From Nemophila menziesii (lineage: Eukaryota > Streptophyta > Magnoliopsida > Boraginales > Hydrophyllaceae): 64,000 nucleotides of DNA. Below are positions 12,389 to 22,523 of the stretch, in pieces (position 1 is the first letter of the stretch; every line of letters starts with the position of its first letter). Where the stretch lies: the NCBI GenBank assembly GCA_029959085.1, contig JARWIR010000018.1, positions 1,364,001-1,428,000 of the forward strand, given 5' to 3'. The notes beneath the pieces were generated by a model. That model did no database searches, was not told the origin of the DNA, and saw only the letters and a program-made list of their open reading frames with translations. The position numbers and the translations under genes were made by a program.

Positions 12389-12863
12389 CTCCCTCTTGTT
12401 AGCTTAAATTGTTGTTCTATTAGTCATCTTCAATTAACCCCCAACTCAAAGCTTTAGCAACCCTTGAAATTTGAACTTGTGAAAAAATGGATGAACAAGC
12501 TTGATTTGGCCTAGGATAGGTGAATTGGTGATGAATCTCTATGTGGGTAAGGTGGATTTGTAATGGGTTGGCTTGGATTTTAGAAATTGTAAGATGAATT
12601 TTGAAAATTTAAGTTCTTGATTCTTCACTTTGAATGGATTTGGTGAAGATTGGGTGTTTGCTTCTCTTGTAATGATGTGGAGAGAAGGTTTGATGTGTTC
12701 TTTTTGATGATTGGGTAGTGTTTTGGTGATTGGTGAAGGTTTTGATGAGCTTCAATGGAGTTAGGAGAGTTTTGGAGAAGAAAAAGAGGGTTTGGGTTTA
12801 AAAAATTCGGAACTAAAAGCTTAATACCTACTTTATACACAAATCCCGTAACTTTCTCTCTCT
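12389..12863. other. Interior spacer between accessory ORF and hairpin array
   Basis: No convincing frame. On the element strand this is A/C-rich leader-like sequence upstream of the accessory ORF start. On the + strand it is rich in TTTGGTGA/TTGGTGAT-type motifs. Confidence 0.5.
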
Positions 12864-13254
12864 CTGGCGGCGCTGCGGACTACCCCTGCGGACCATGGGG
12901 TGTACCGCAGGGTAGTCCGCGACATCTGTTGCTCGAAATTTTTTGCTCACTGGTTAACACCCGTGGTAGGATCCCGTGGCACGCGTTTTTGAGCTGCGGA
13001 CCAGGGCGCGGTACACCAGAGGGTACCCCGCGCCTTCTGTAGCTTTCTCCGTCAAAATACCCGTGGACCTTACCCCGTGGCACGTGTTTCTGGCTCGCGG
13101 ACCATGGCACGGACCATGGGGTAGTCCGCGGTCAACTTTTTTCTCGGTTCTGGATCAAACCCGCGGTGCAACCCGTGGAACGGGTTTTGACCACGCGGAC
13201 TATCCCTGCGGTATAGGGGGTACACCGTGGGGTAGTCCGCGCAGGTCATTCTTG
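12864..13254. repeat. GC-rich array of about four hairpin-forming units
   Basis: This is an abrupt GC-rich island inside an AT-rich element. Units of roughly 100-120 bp each hold an inverted repeat built on GCGGACTACCC...GGGTAGTCCGC. The best stem pairs 12875-12891 with 12905-12920 (16 bp, one bulged base, 13-nt loop). Weaker stems lie at 13006-13033, 13096-13130 and 13194-13241. Between stems a second motif recurs: ACCCGTGG..., then CCCGTGGCACGYGTTT (12958-12988, 13060-13090, 13160-13187). Tandem repeats between pol and the 3' LTR are known from Tat/Athila-type elements. The hairpin design suggests an RNA-structural role, but no function is shown. Confidence 0.8.
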
Positions 13255-13549
13255 CGCTCCAAAATTTTTCGTTTTCTTCCCTAACTCGATTTCTCCAATA
13301 CCTACACACCAAAAACACTAATACCTTTCTCAAATATGCATTATCAACTAAAAACAACTAAAATAAACTTAAACTAAAAACGTAAAAGACATGAAAACTA
13401 GAAAAAAAACTACGGATTGTCTCCCGTACAGCACTTTTGTTTTACGTCTTTCAAAGTTAGACGTGTTACCTCTGTCAAGATTTGCGAATATAGCCTCCCC
13501 AACAACGAGTAAGGCTATGAACGTCCACTACTCTGCTCTTGACCCCAGT
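13255..13549. other. Spacer between integrase remnant and hairpin array
   Basis: No supportable frame. It is A-rich with repeated AAACTAAAA-like stretches at 13340-13410, similar in style to the leader next to the PBS. Confidence 0.5.
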
Positions 13550-13747
13550 TTAAGGGCGAATTTCTATCACTTTGGCTAAAACAACCTTAGTGACAATGAA
13601 TGGTCCCATCCACGAATTCTTGAAACTTCGTGGCCTATTCTCGCGTTTGTGAGCTTTCCATAAAACTTCATGGCCAACCCCAAACTCAATGTCTGGCTCA
13701 GTATTCACAGGCTTTAAGTGGATCTTCTCAGGAGGGACTTTGTGATG
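13550..13747 (-). pseudogene. Integrase C-terminal remnant
   Basis: Directly after the gag-protease stop, the same frame reads HKVPPEKIHLKPV, then VGHEVLWKAHKRENRPRSF. A frameshift follows, and the next frame gives GMGPFIVTKVVLAKVIEIRP. This matches the end of Ty3/gypsy integrases, where a 'VLL.NSRL' strand precedes 'W.GPF.V..V...GAVEI'. Its position right after protease implies that an internal deletion removed RT, RNase H and the integrase core. The match is from memory of the family pattern and is short. Confidence 0.6.
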
Positions 13748-16309
13748 TTAAAGGTTGTGGATAACAGGAACGGTGGCATCTAACTTCCTTGGTTTCTTAC
13801 CTAAGACATAGAAGGTCTCAGATACATTCTTTGCATGAAGGGTGATGGTCCAATCGTGGAAGTTGATCACACTTTGACTTGTGGCCATGAAAGGCCGTCG
13901 AAGTATGATTGGAACCTGCTTATCTGCATCAAACTCAAGAATAACAAAGTCAGTAGGGATGGCGATATTACCTGCATAGACTAAGACGTCCTCCACTGTT
14001 CCCCATGTCCTTTTCACTGAGTTGTCAGCAAACTGCAACTTGACTAGAGTTTTCTCTGATTTCTGAAGTCCAAGTCTCTCGAACACGGACTTAGGCATAA
14101 GATTCACACCAGAACCCACATCGTACATAGCTTTCACCTTGAGCATACCATGTAATTGAATAGGAAGGTTGAAACTTTCCGGATCCTTAAGCTTTGTAGG
14201 TAGCTCTCTTTCACTTCTTCTTGAAACCCTCAGGTTCTCTTTCGGGATCTCTATACTCGCCTCTTTCTCAGGAATAACTTGCGTAAAAACTTGTTGCGGT
14301 GTAAGTCCTCTCTTTGCAATCTCAAGCATTTGGGCGTTGATATTTTTAGGTTGATACGCCTCTACAAATGTCTTGAGAACAGTGTCATCCTTAGGATTTG
14401 TATCAGGAATAGTTGATGACACTGGTTGAACAATAAGTGGCGATTCCACCTTCTCTTCTTCTTTCTCTTCATGCACAGCAGGTGCAACTTCATCTTCTTT
14501 CTCTTTTGAGGCTACTTCCTCTTTCTCTTTAGCCAACTCAGCTGCATAATCTACTACCGATCGAATCTCCTCTTGCATCCTCCTCAGTAGCTCTATAAAT
14601 TCGGCTTTCTCTTGATCGTCCTCCACATAAACTTCAGAATAGTCAGATTCCACGGGGCTAGACTCGGTTGGTTCTTCTTTAGTACTCGGAACTTCCACGA
14701 CACTAATGGCAGCATGTGGTGCTTCCTCTTTTGCTTCTTCAATTTCAAGACATATAGCCTTGCAAGCTTCGAATCCAACATTGTTTTCACCTCCTTCGAT
14801 TGCCCTTACTTCCTGTTGTTCTACAAAACTTGTTAAAACTTTGTTCATCTGTTCTACTTGAGTTCGTATTATCTGAAGTACGACATCGTGTCCTCTGATC
14901 GTCTCTTCCTGAGCGTTCATATTTGCGGTCAAACGTGCTAGAGCTTGTGGATCCACAGATCCTTCTTGAGGGTACTGACGTAAAGCTTTTTGATCTAATG
15001 AATCGGTATAAGCATCTTGATCAGGTTGTTGTGGGGGAGCAGGTCTATTCTGATTTTGATTTTGGTATTGACCTCTCTGTTGGTAAGAGTTGTTCCGGGG
15101 GCGCTGTTGATAATGACCAGGATTAGCGGCCCCTTGTGGATTTGTATACTGCATACCCGGATGGTTTCGGTTACCCCATTGATAACCTCCGCGATTGGAT
15201 ATAAAGTAAACAGATTGCGGATTTGATTCGCACTCTTCCCATGTATGATCGTTAACACCACATTGTTGACAACCTTGTGCTTCTTGTACTACTTTTGTAG
15301 CTGCTAAATTTTTCTCCATTGTTAACTTCAGCTCTTTGATTTGATTTTCTAAAGCGGATATTTGAGCTGAGTTTGCAGTTTCTGCATCTAAACGAAGCGT
15401 TCCTCGGGTCTTTGCTACAGAAGCTCGCGTTGAGGGCCAACTTCTTTCTTGTTCCATAATATTCTCTAAAACCTCGGAAGCTTCATTGTGATTCATGGAC
15501 ACAAAATTACCCTTTCCAATGTTATCCACCTTTTCTCTACCTTTATCATTAAGACCTTCATACAATATAGCAAGTTGTAGAGCAGGTGTATAACCATGGA
15601 GCGGACATCTAGCTAATTTTTGTTGAAACCTTGTCCATGCTTCTCCCACTGTTTCTCCATCTTCTTGGGAAAATCTTGCAAGCTCGGCTTGATCTTTAAG
15701 TCTCATGCTCTTCGGATAAAATCTGTTAAAGAATGAGGCTTGAAGTTCTCTCCAAGAGTGAATGGTTCCATGTGGTTGTCTTTCTAGCCAATCGCTAGCT
15801 CTTCCGGTCAAGAAAAACGAAAACATATGACAATACAGTTGCTCGCGTGTAATGCCAGGAGTAATGTGGGCATCACAAATCTGCATGAACTTCTGAATCG
15901 CTTTTACCGGATCTTGTATTGTTGTACCAGTATAGAGTCCGAAGCTTTGAAATTGACTGAGCATACCCGGATCGGGTCTAAATTTGATATTCGGAATCTC
16001 AGGAGGGCGGTAACCGATGGGTTGAACATGGAATGGTACATTAAGGCCAGGAAGGTCTTGTTCAACTCGGTTTTGTTGATTATTAAGATTATTCTGCCCA
16101 TTACCTCCTCCTACTGGTAGTTGTTGTCCTTCTTGTCCACCAAGTGGTGGATCTTGTGCACGAAGGGGAGGATCTTGTTGACCTCCTCCAACTGGTGGAT
16201 TTAGTTGGGCTGCCATTACTCTTCTCAAGGCTCTTTCCTCACGAACTCGTTCGTTGTAAGGTCTGAAGCTCCTCTCAGGCTCCGATAAAGGAGGCCAAGA
16301 ATTAAACAC
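13748..16309 (-). CDS. gag-pro: Retrotransposon gag-protease polyprotein
   Basis: 853 codons without a break. The N-terminus is Pro/Gln/Gly-rich (residues 35-80). A retrotransposon gag (capsid) domain lies at about 165-262 (GRASDWLERQP, then FFNRFYPKS). A short predicted coiled coil follows at about 315-345. The zinc knuckle is CQQCGVNDHTWEEC at 347-360, and Gln/Asn-rich (390-430) and Glu/Lys-rich (525-625) linkers come next. An aspartic protease lies at about 700-815, with catalytic D730 in AMYDVGSGVNLMP and a later PIILRRPFMAT motif. The protein would form particles, bind element RNA and cleave itself. The ATG at 16309 lies just after the PBS and leader. The stop after VIHNL is followed in the same frame by integrase-like sequence, so RT, RNase H and most of integrase have been deleted. 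That this frame stays open while the accessory ORF is broken suggests recent function in trans. Confidence 0.93.
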   Translation of the reverse strand: MFNSWPPLSEPERSFRPYNERVREERALRRVMAAQLNPPVGGGQQDPPLRAQDPPLGGQEGQQLPVGGGNGQNNLNNQQNRVEQDLPGLNVPFHVQPIGYRPPEIPNIKFRPDPGMLSQFQSFGLYTGTTIQDPVKAIQKFMQICDAHITPGITREQLYCHMFSFFLTGRASDWLERQPHGTIHSWRELQASFFNRFYPKSMRLKDQAELARFSQEDGETVGEAWTRFQQKLARCPLHGYTPALQLAILYEGLNDKGREKVDNIGKGNFVSMNHNEASEVLENIMEQERSWPSTRASVAKTRGTLRLDAETANSAQISALENQIKELKLTMEKNLAATKVVQEAQGCQQCGVNDHTWEECESNPQSVYFISNRGGYQWGNRNHPGMQYTNPQGAANPGHYQQRPRNNSYQQRGQYQNQNQNRPAPPQQPDQDAYTDSLDQKALRQYPQEGSVDPQALARLTANMNAQEETIRGHDVVLQIIRTQVEQMNKVLTSFVEQQEVRAIEGGENNVGFEACKAICLEIEEAKEEAPHAAISVVEVPSTKEEPTESSPVESDYSEVYVEDDQEKAEFIELLRRMQEEIRSVVDYAAELAKEKEEVASKEKEDEVAPAVHEEKEEEKVESPLIVQPVSSTIPDTNPKDDTVLKTFVEAYQPKNINAQMLEIAKRGLTPQQVFTQVIPEKEASIEIPKENLRVSRRSERELPTKLKDPESFNLPIQLHGMLKVKAMYDVGSGVNLMPKSVFERLGLQKSEKTLVKLQFADNSVKRTWGTVEDVLVYAGNIAIPTDFVILEFDADKQVPIILRRPFMATSQSVINFHDWTITLHAKNVSETFYVLGKKPRKLDATVPVIHNL

Positions 16310-16445
16310 TGTGAAACCTGAAAAAGACTAAAGCAAACCACAAGCGTAAATCTGGAAAAACAAAAACTAAACTAAAAACTGAAAAGTAAAACTAATTAAA
16401 AACTAAAACTCGAAATAGATAACCCACACGCTAACGAGACACAAG
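16310..16445 (-). other. Short leader between PBS and gag
   Basis: About 136 bp, A-rich on the + strand, with no frame of its own. It separates the primer-binding site from the gag start codon. Confidence 0.6.
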
Positions 16446-16463
16446 TCCCCGGCAGCGGCGCCA
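16446..16463 (-). other. Primer-binding site (tRNA-Asp type)
   Basis: On the element strand it reads TGGCGCCGCTGCCGGGGA, separated from the LTR by 6 bp. This is complementary to the 3' end of plant tRNA-Asp with one mismatch (GCTGCC in place of the usual GTTGCC). It fixes the orientation of the element. Confidence 0.9.
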
Positions 16464-16469
16464 AAAACT

Positions 16470-19163
16470 TGGTGGTGCCTAGGGTGTGATAAAAATAAGA
16501 TAAAATAAAGTCAAGAAACTATGCACTCTCACCCTAGACAGGCACAGTACTGCAAGTATTACAGGACGTATGCAAGTTTTAATGATAAGTAGAGTTCGTT
16601 CTCAGGGACTTAAGTGTGTTAATCCCGTGAGTAAGAATAACGAGTAAAAGTAAATAACTAGAAGACAAAAAATAAAGAGATATGGATTTTCGAAAATAAT
16701 AATTAAAACTAATTAAAACTAGGAAAATAAAGGCAATAAAGTAAAAGATTAAGAATATGAGATGAGAAGTATAGCTTAGGTTTTGCTAGTATGCACTAAT
16801 CCTTCTAATTCTATCTATAAGTCTAGTTCATAAGGGAGAATATTAGCTCTTGGTATACTTAGTCAGGATTCTAAATTCCACTACCTTAGACCTTGAGAGC
16901 GACTAAGGGGGCTACGACACAACCAAGACGAGGACTCAAATAGGGTTATCAAACGCCACTAAGGCCCTATCCAGCACACTACAATCAATTGGTGATATGG
17001 TGATTTAAACAAACCCTAGTGACTATCTAGTTAGAAGCATGTTTTGTCAGAACTACTATCGACACTAGACATTATGTGGTGGTTCAATAGTTAAACACCC
17101 TGTCAAGGAGACCATCTAACTACTATTACAACAATCCTAAAGTGATCAGTTCTTGGAAAGACAATAAATCAAAACACATAAGCAAATATAAAGTAAGTAG
17201 CTAATATCAGATTAAAACATATAATTCCCAAAGAAACTTAGATAGAAGAATTAGAATTTATAGATTATACATATGCAAAACCCAAGCTATGGGAGGTTTA
17301 GTTCATACCTGATGGAAATAAACTAAAAGAAATTACAAAAGACATCATCTTGCTCTCTACAATAAACTGGAAGAATAAAACCTTAAGAACTAATTACTAT
17401 GAGGCAAGGATGATTTACAAGTAATATAAGGGTGTATTTATAGGTGTTTAGAAGACCTAATTCGTTTTCTTGAGGAAGAGGTAAGTTATTGGACTTCTAG
17501 CCCAACTCAAATTCGTATGGAAATAAAGATAAACACTGCTGCACCGTTTTGAGCATATCTTCTTCGTTATTGGTCGGTTTGAGCTCCATAATATACCAAA
17601 AGAATCGCAACAGAATTATCTTGACCCTATAGAAGGAAATTACCAAAATCGGTCTATTTCTTAGTTAAAAACCCACATCTTTGGACGTGTATGCGGAATC
17701 CCAGATTGAGGCAGCTTTTCCTTTTCCATCTTTTTAGCCTTTGTTTCCTTATCTCTAATTACCATGCAAATCTCTTTCCATGAGTTGTTGTATTTGACTT
17801 GGACTCTAATTAAGCTCCATAATTATCTTTAAAGCTACACACTAAATAAACAATTAAACCCAATATGCTCTAAAAACATTATTTCTACAAATCAAGACTC
17901 AAAATAGGAAAGTGCACTAAAACTCAAGAAAATCGACATTATTGACTTCTAAATCACTAAAAATGATGTCTCATCCTAACATAAATATATCACAAATGAG
18001 GAGACATCAAGACCCCCAACTCAAAGTTGTATCGTCCCGATACAATAAAGATAAAAACAAAGGGAAGTCTATAAATACTTACTTATAAAATTCTTAGTAC
18101 AATGGGAAAAAGCATAGCAGAATATATAGAATAAACCTAAAGCACACAACTCTAGAAAATTTCATGCAATAATATTCATAAACTACATACCTGTACACTT
18201 CTCATATCCACAGTCAACACGGCTTGAATTCAAGATCAGATTAGTTTCGCAATGTAAGAAGGATTGGGACTTTACTCAGTGCCCAAGAGAGATATAGATT
18301 GGTCATCAAACCTCACTAGTATCCAAGGATCCACTTAACTACTCTCTAATGGCTCAATCACTTATCAATTACATAACAAAGAATCAAAAGGTCTTTAAGG
18401 TTGTAATGTAGGCTTAGGGACGGTATGATAGTATATTTGGATAATTTGGAGTGAGCTTTTGGCTCTCTCCTCACTAGCCATCAACAAATCGCCCTAGAGC
18501 TTGAGTTACTCTCATAAAACGTTTCTCACTCAACCCAATGAATTCCTTGATGCACAATTTAGCATCCCCAATAACCCAAATTAAAGCTTAAGATGTTCAC
18601 ATAAAAATCCACTTTGCCAGTCCGAATATATATTTTCTTTTCTTTTCAAATCAATTTTCTATAGCTATGACTCTCTTTTAATGTTGAGATATCAAGCTAA
18701 TTTTTATATATATATTTTTTCTTTTAATGCACTTGTTGGCAAAATTAGCTCGAAACTTCTTTTTCATTCACTATTACCCCGGCAAAGGGTTACAATAAAG
18801 ATTGTGAATCATCATCAATATGAAGCACAAAGCACAATTACTAAGCTTAAAAATCCCAACCCAATAACAATTCCCATAATGGTGGACCCACCACCCCAAA
18901 CTCAATTTCTAAAACAACTGTCTATGCATCGCGATTCGAGTGCGGGTCATATGGAAAAGTCTTATAATCCAAAGGATATGGCTTATAACGTGTTCAATAA
19001 AAAGGATTTAGAAAGGCTAGAAGGGGCTGAGAAGGATATAGCAATTAAAATTAAAAATCACAAGGTGAGAAGGTATAAAAAGGCTTCAAAGGCTTCAATA
19101 TGAAAGAACCGCCTTAATCACTTTCTAAACTATGTAATTTCGAAAATTTTCTTACCTTTAGCA
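16470..19163 (-). repeat. 5' LTR of the Ty3/gypsy element
   Basis: 2,694 bp, with the same termini as the left LTR. By eye the two LTRs are about 98% identical, which suggests a fairly recent insertion. It lies 6 bp from the primer-binding site. A 140-codon frame on the opposite strand inside this LTR (18681-19103) is shortened in the other LTR by an 11-bp indel and resembles no protein known to me. Confidence 0.93.
17435..17442 (-). promoter_or_regulatory. Candidate TATA box of the retrotransposon promoter
   Basis: TATAAATA on the element strand, in the context CCTATAAATACACC. It lies about 1.7 kb into the LTR from its outer end and about 970 bp before the PBS, which would leave a long R-U5 leader. 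The call rests on the motif and on its conservation in both LTRs. Confidence 0.45.
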
Positions 19164-20801
19164 TAAAAAAATAATTAGAGAGTTTAATGAGAATTTTATA
19201 AATAATAACCCCATAAAAGATTAATCAAAATTGTTTTTTATGAATAAATTAATTTTTGCTTGTTATACACAAAAGTAATTTTGATGGTCAATATTAAGTT
19301 AATATTACCTTAAATACCGAAATCATCCAGTGTCATTTTAAAAAAATATTTGATTTCTCAAATATGAAAGTAATATGTTTATATATTGTATTTATTATTA
19401 TATAAAATATCTTTTTAAAATTATATGACATGATTTTTTTTTATGTTTATTATAAGATAATTTTTTTAGAAAGCTATTTTCAAGAATAAAAATGTATTCC
19501 TATTAAATAAACATAATAATTATTTCTCAATAATTATTTAAGTTTAATTGTATATCAAAAATATCATTGATATATATAAGTGTTTTCACATATTTGATTC
19601 TTGGAGACAACACCTAATTTTAATTTCATGAAATTTATCTTTCTTCCTAATTAATATGTTTATTTTATCTACAAAAAATTTATGACAAAAACAATACCTA
19701 TTTAAATAAATTTACCCCTAACTTAGTCGATTTATAATTTTCATTTTATTGAAATAATTCTAAACTCCCCCCGCCACCATATTTCTCTATATCTCCCTCT
19801 TTCTCTAGAACTTTTCTATTACGCAGTAATCACAACCTCCATCTAAGCAATAGTGATACCCACCGCGAAGCCTTAAGGAACAACCTATGAAGCAAACGTG
19901 AACCATTGCATTGACATGCTTCTCTACAATGTTGTTTTTCTTAGAAACAAATAATAACAAGGATATGTGGCGTGATTCACACTAATTTGATGTGAACTTC
20001 TAAAAATCACAACCTATGATGGTAAGCTCATATCGATTCCAGATTTTTTCTCCAGTGAGTAAATAGTTAGAAAGAGCTAGTGGGTTCATGGAATTTCCAG
20101 GAAAAAATAGGCAAATTTTGAGTTCCGGTAATGATTAGGTGTATTTAAGCTCGGATGCCAATTTCTATTTCTACTAAGGTTTATTCTCTAAAAGAAAAAT
20201 CAGAAAATCCTAACTACATCTTGGAGAAAAATGTCGGGGACCCCTCCCTAGGTGATCACTCATAACGTCGGTTATGAATTTATCCATCTATTTTGTGGTT
20301 ATTGTAGAGGCAAATGTGAACCTTTATTTCATGAAGATTCACTACTAACCACCTCAATATGTGATTCACTACTCCCACCATCAATCTTAGTTTTATTTTT
20401 TTGGTTTTTTGTTGAATAATTATTTTATTGAGCTCCAATGATTGGGACGCAAACATCACTATTGAACATGCTTTTTCTCAAAATAGTTGAGAATGAATAA
20501 GATATGTTCATTGTGGTATTCAAATATTCCTAAAATATAGATTATGAATGTGTAATGAACTTAATTTACAAGTCAAACTCTTTATGCCCATATTCCTTGG
20601 GCCTCAACCTCTTCCATAACTTCTTCTTGTCCAATCTAAATTCTGTACCAAACGCACCCTACTTCCATAAGATAATATACATTGGACATTAATAGGTTGA
20701 AAATAAAGATAGTCACTATTATATTTCCCAAATTATACGAGCATTTCTAAAACAACAAACTTGGTAGTTATAAAACCTCCTACTCGCACAGGTCTTCTAA
20801 C
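19164..20801. other. AT-rich intergenic DNA
   Basis: I see no coding frame, RNA gene or clear repeat. This is the right flank of the LTR element, and it does not continue the LINE interrupted on the left. A slightly less AT-rich part lies at 19,770-20,300. Confidence 0.5.
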
Positions 20802-21509
20802 TTGCAAATTGATTTTCAGAATCAAAAGAAAGTTAGATGGTTTTGTTTTCATATATAAACACATGTTTGTCATTAGTGACTATCTACAAGAATAAATTCT
20901 TATGTATTACGAAACCTTTCGTCAAGTTGTGAAGTATCAAACTATAAGGATTGTGGTTTCTTTAACAACTTCTAAAAGATGGAAAATTTGATACTTCTAA
21001 TCCAGGTATGGTCTACAAGCTAAACAAATATATTTATGGCCTAAAATATGTGTCAGGAGCCTGGTTTCAACTACTGGTATCTTTCTTAATGTATCCCAAG
21101 TTCGAATGCATTTGTTCTTATAATTCACTCTTTGTTTTGAGTGGTGGGAGTGATATTGTATTAGTGTTGTATTACTTTAATGACATCCTCACTATAGGAA
21201 GTTTTGAAAAGCTTATTGAGTCTATAAAAAATTATGTGCTCTTCTATTACTATGAAGGATATTGAGCAGTTGTCTTACTTCTTAGGTATTGAGGTACTAA
21301 CTAAAAATGTCTTATATATTATACTTATATATATATACACACACTAAGGAAATACTTGTTAAGGCTTCTATGTTAGATCGCAAGTTTTGTCCTACTCAGA
21401 CGGTTACTAAAACTATTGTGGTTGCTCAACATTACCTTTTAGGTTACAAAAATCCAGTTGTAGTTAGAAGTATCATTAGTGAAATACAATATCTACCCTT
21501 CTCTTTGTA
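20802..21509 (+). pseudogene. Ty1/copia reverse transcriptase fossil
   Basis: The pieces read in order along the + strand. IFRIKRKLDGF (about 20,812) is followed by YYETFRQVVKYQTIRIVVS (about 20,908), an internal deletion and a stop. Then come MVYKLNKYIYGLKYVSGAWF (21,008), a YFNDILTIG box in place of YVDDI..TG (about 21,175), and YFLGIEV (about 21,280) after a frame change. Last are VKASMLDRKFCPTQT (about 21,360) and RSIISEIQYLPF (about 21,465). This is the order of the plant Ty1/copia RT domain. Several frameshifts, a lost Asp in the catalytic box and missing segments show that it is old and dead. Confidence 0.8.
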
Positions 21510-22523
21510 ATAGAAAGAAAAAAATACATGGTGGACTTGATACTCACTCAACCAAATGATATGGATGGAGATAATAGTGTATACACCTTTTCTCTTTGGA
21601 GAAAAATTAGGAATAGGATGGAATTTCATACATCTTTATGAAAAGAAATTTGCAGAGAATAATCAACAAATATGGCTAGAAAATAGTTTATCCACTATCA
21701 TGGAGTGGCTAAATGCTCCAGGAAAGTTGTTTTATGTTTTAGAAAATAGGGGGAGTTAGTGTAGAGAGTGAATGTGTTTTGAACCCAATTATCTTGTAAC
21801 AATTGAAAATAAATGTGAAAAGGATATAACCATTGAAATTGACTTTATACAATGGTCAACCTTAGTTTAATTTTTCTTTGTTGTGTATTCTCTATAGATT
21901 TTGTTTCTATAAATCTTTTGTAACAATAAAAAAAGATGCATGTTTTGTAATAATTTATTCTAAAGTATAATTAATAATTTTTTAACAACTTTAATATAAT
22001 TAAATTTAGTCAAACTAAAAATTATGGAAACTAGATTTTGGGGTTCATTAGGAGCATTTTCTAATTGGTAATGTGTTAGGTATATGAAACTAAGAAACAA
22101 TTATGTTTTACACAAGTATTACTAATAATCTGTCTCTTGAGTATATATTTTAAAGAGATTTTTTGAGTTCTATTTAAAATGTGTTAAATAATAATTTTGG
22201 TGTGAATAATTGTTAAATCTATATTTATTTACCGGTGAACAAGAAAAGTATTTTTATAGAGTTAAATATAAACATTTATGTTAATTTTTATGTTTTAAAA
22301 AAAGTAAAATGCATATATCGAAATGAGTTTTCAAACTCATTTCATTTTTAAACGTTGTAACAAGAAACACTTATAAAATATTGCAAAAATTATTATTATA
22401 AAAAACCATTGAAATGAGATAAAAAATAATAGTTAACATGTTACGAATACGTTGTGAAAAGGAGATTACAAGGATGTTTTCCAATGGAGTATAACGTGTT
22501 GCTCATACGTCGTTGTAAAAAAT
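21510..22523. other. AT-rich spacer, possibly the tail of the copia remnant
   Basis: AAAATAGGGGGAG at about 21,743-21,755, followed closely by a TG, looks like a copia polypurine tract and LTR start. I found no second LTR copy to confirm it. The rest is featureless AT-rich DNA up to the satellite boundary. Confidence 0.4.
22320..22343. repeat. Perfect short inverted repeat
   Basis: GAAATGAGTTT and AAACTCATTTC are separated by two bases, giving a perfect 11-bp stem. It lies about 180 bp before the satellite array. No terminator or gene is associated with it. Confidence 0.7.

Larger units (their letters stand above)
8125..19163 (-). mobile_element. Ty3/gypsy-type LTR retrotransposon lacking RT, RNase H and most of integrase
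   Basis: Two direct LTRs (8125-10806 and 16470-19163) flank a 5.66-kb interior. The primer-binding site next to the right LTR and the minus-strand gag ORF show that the element reads right to left. In element order: 5' LTR, PBS, gag-protease, a short integrase C-terminal remnant, GC-rich hairpin array, accessory ORF, 3' LTR. The tRNA-Asp type PBS, long LTRs and DVGSGVNLMP-type protease fit the Athila/Tat branch of plant Ty3/gypsy, but without RT the lineage call is an inference. The copy cannot be autonomous and would need pol from a relative. The flanks (AATAG on the left, TAAAA on the right) do not form a 5-bp target-site duplication. Confidence 0.9.

Noticed and set aside
12755..13284. Overlapping open frames on both strands across 12.75-13.36 kb
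   Set aside because: These come from the GC-rich repeated hairpin units, which lack stops in several frames. The predicted residues are repetitive Gly/Pro/Arg without domain character.
18681..19103. 140-codon open frame on the + strand inside the right LTR
   Set aside because: It lies antisense to the element within the LTR, is truncated in the left LTR (10335-10691) by an 11-bp indel and has no recognisable domain. Most likely a chance frame.
22320..22343. Transcription terminator or MITE end at the perfect inverted repeat
   Set aside because: No adjacent gene, no T-run of the right kind and no second terminal repeat nearby.
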